Assembly: GCA_028554795.2 (NCBI GenBank)
Contig: JAPYKE020000537.1
Span: 372,001-436,000 of the forward strand
Direction of reading: 5' to 3'
Source: Sinohyriopsis cumingii
Taxonomy: Eukaryota > Mollusca > Bivalvia > Unionida > Unionidae
Length of the DNA: 64,000 nucleotides
The position numbers were made by a program, and so were the translations under genes. The notes beneath the pieces are model-generated. The model worked only from the letters and a program-made list of their open reading frames with translations, made no database searches and was not told the DNA's origin. Below are positions 63,420-64,000 of the stretch, in pieces (the first letter of the stretch is position 1; the number at the start of each line of letters is the position of its first letter).

Positions 63420-64000
63420 GTAAGTTCCAATGTATCCTCATCATTTAAGAATTATTTATGCTTGGTCATATTTTGATTTGCTTGGCTGGCGACTGTTCTA
63501 CTTGAAACCTTGATCAAAACACCCTCTCTGTTAAAATGTCAAAATTCTAAATGTCAATCATATCATATCAAACTTAAAGAAACAGAATTGTGATTTTAGT
63601 CTTTGTACTGATTTCTAAACGGAACATCTCTCTGATAAAGTAAAAAACATAAATATTGCTAATACTGCTAATACAGCTACAGCTACTTATACTGCTACTA
63701 ATCCTGCTACTATTAAAATAACACATAAATAAATGAATATACACACAAAAAATTAGACCATGAACCAAAAAAGTATCGTAGGAATTGAGATTTAGCTTTC
63801 AGCATTAACTATATGCCTCGAGTACTGGAAGAATGTTAGGTCATATTCATTGTGATTAGGGCCTTTTACTAGCTGAAAAATGTAGACGCTCTCAATTAGT
63901 TGGCTCCTTCACGGATAGAAAAATAGAAATGGGAGCCAAGAGAATTGTCCTTTAATTTATAACCATTATAAATGTAACATTACATTCACTGACAGATATA

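Larger units (their letters stand above)
61057..64000. repeat. Tandem array unit 12 (type B, partial 5' 2944 bp)
   Basis: The first half of another type B unit. It contains the small ORF, the 26-bp duplication, the first AAT tract, the micro-exon-like island and the conserved island. The window ends before the second AAT tract, so its MITE, SINE and LINE state is unknown. Confidence 0.96.

Noticed and set aside
1..64000. CRISPR array, bacterial tandem genes or rDNA array as an explanation of the periodicity
   Set aside because: Units are kilobases long, lack spacer-repeat structure and rRNA sequence, and contain eukaryotic SINE, LINE and MITE sequence.

Overview
The window is one continuous head-to-tail tandem array. 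Eleven complete units and one partial unit fill all 64 kb and the array runs off both ends. Taking the sequence atgatttttc as the arbitrary unit start, units 1-7 are about 5.27-5.31 kb (type A), units 8-11 are about 5.99-6.02 kb (type B), and unit 12 is the first 2.9 kb of another type B unit. The DNA is AT-rich, full of AAT microsatellites, and has no long open reading frame, operon, rRNA or intact tRNA. This is a eukaryotic genome. A tRNA-derived SINE with a body and ACAC tail resembling, from memory, the SINEs of bivalve molluscs, together with an invertebrate-type non-LTR retrotransposon, points to a bivalve or other mollusc (moderate confidence).

Layout of one unit, left to right: (1) a 5' segment (about the first 400 bp) with a small recurring ORF and unusually low A/B divergence; (2) about 1.7 kb of AT-rich sequence with no recognised gene; (3) a first AAT microsatellite; (4) a 33-nt GC-rich island bounded exactly by a splice acceptor and a GTAAGT donor (candidate micro-exon); (5) a degenerate trinucleotide tract and a second island that is identical between types; (6) a second, longer AAT microsatellite; (7) a minus-strand LINE reverse-transcriptase pseudogene, about 1.8 kb in type A, with a SINE nested in its 3' part. 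In type B a 653-bp MITE is also inserted in the LINE remnant, flanked by a TAA duplication; type A has the empty site. Type B also carries a 26-bp tandem duplication and a G-quadruplex-prone C-tract that type A lacks.

History inferred from the nesting: the LINE inserted and decayed, the SINE inserted into it before the A/B split, and the MITE inserted on the B lineage before the B units amplified. Units 3 and 7 carry a third haplotype block (A') part way between A and B. Unit 8 begins as type A and becomes type B near 37.69-37.79 kb, so unequal crossing-over or gene conversion has shuffled the array.

No gene can be claimed with confidence. The most interesting signal is the micro-exon-like island. 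Its splice signals and downstream flank are almost unchanged between unit types, while the 33 nt inside differ at 8 positions between A and B and at 3 positions between unit 8 and its otherwise near-identical neighbours. It may be an array of alternative micro-exons or a repeat-protein gene, but this rests on sequence alone and needs RNA evidence.
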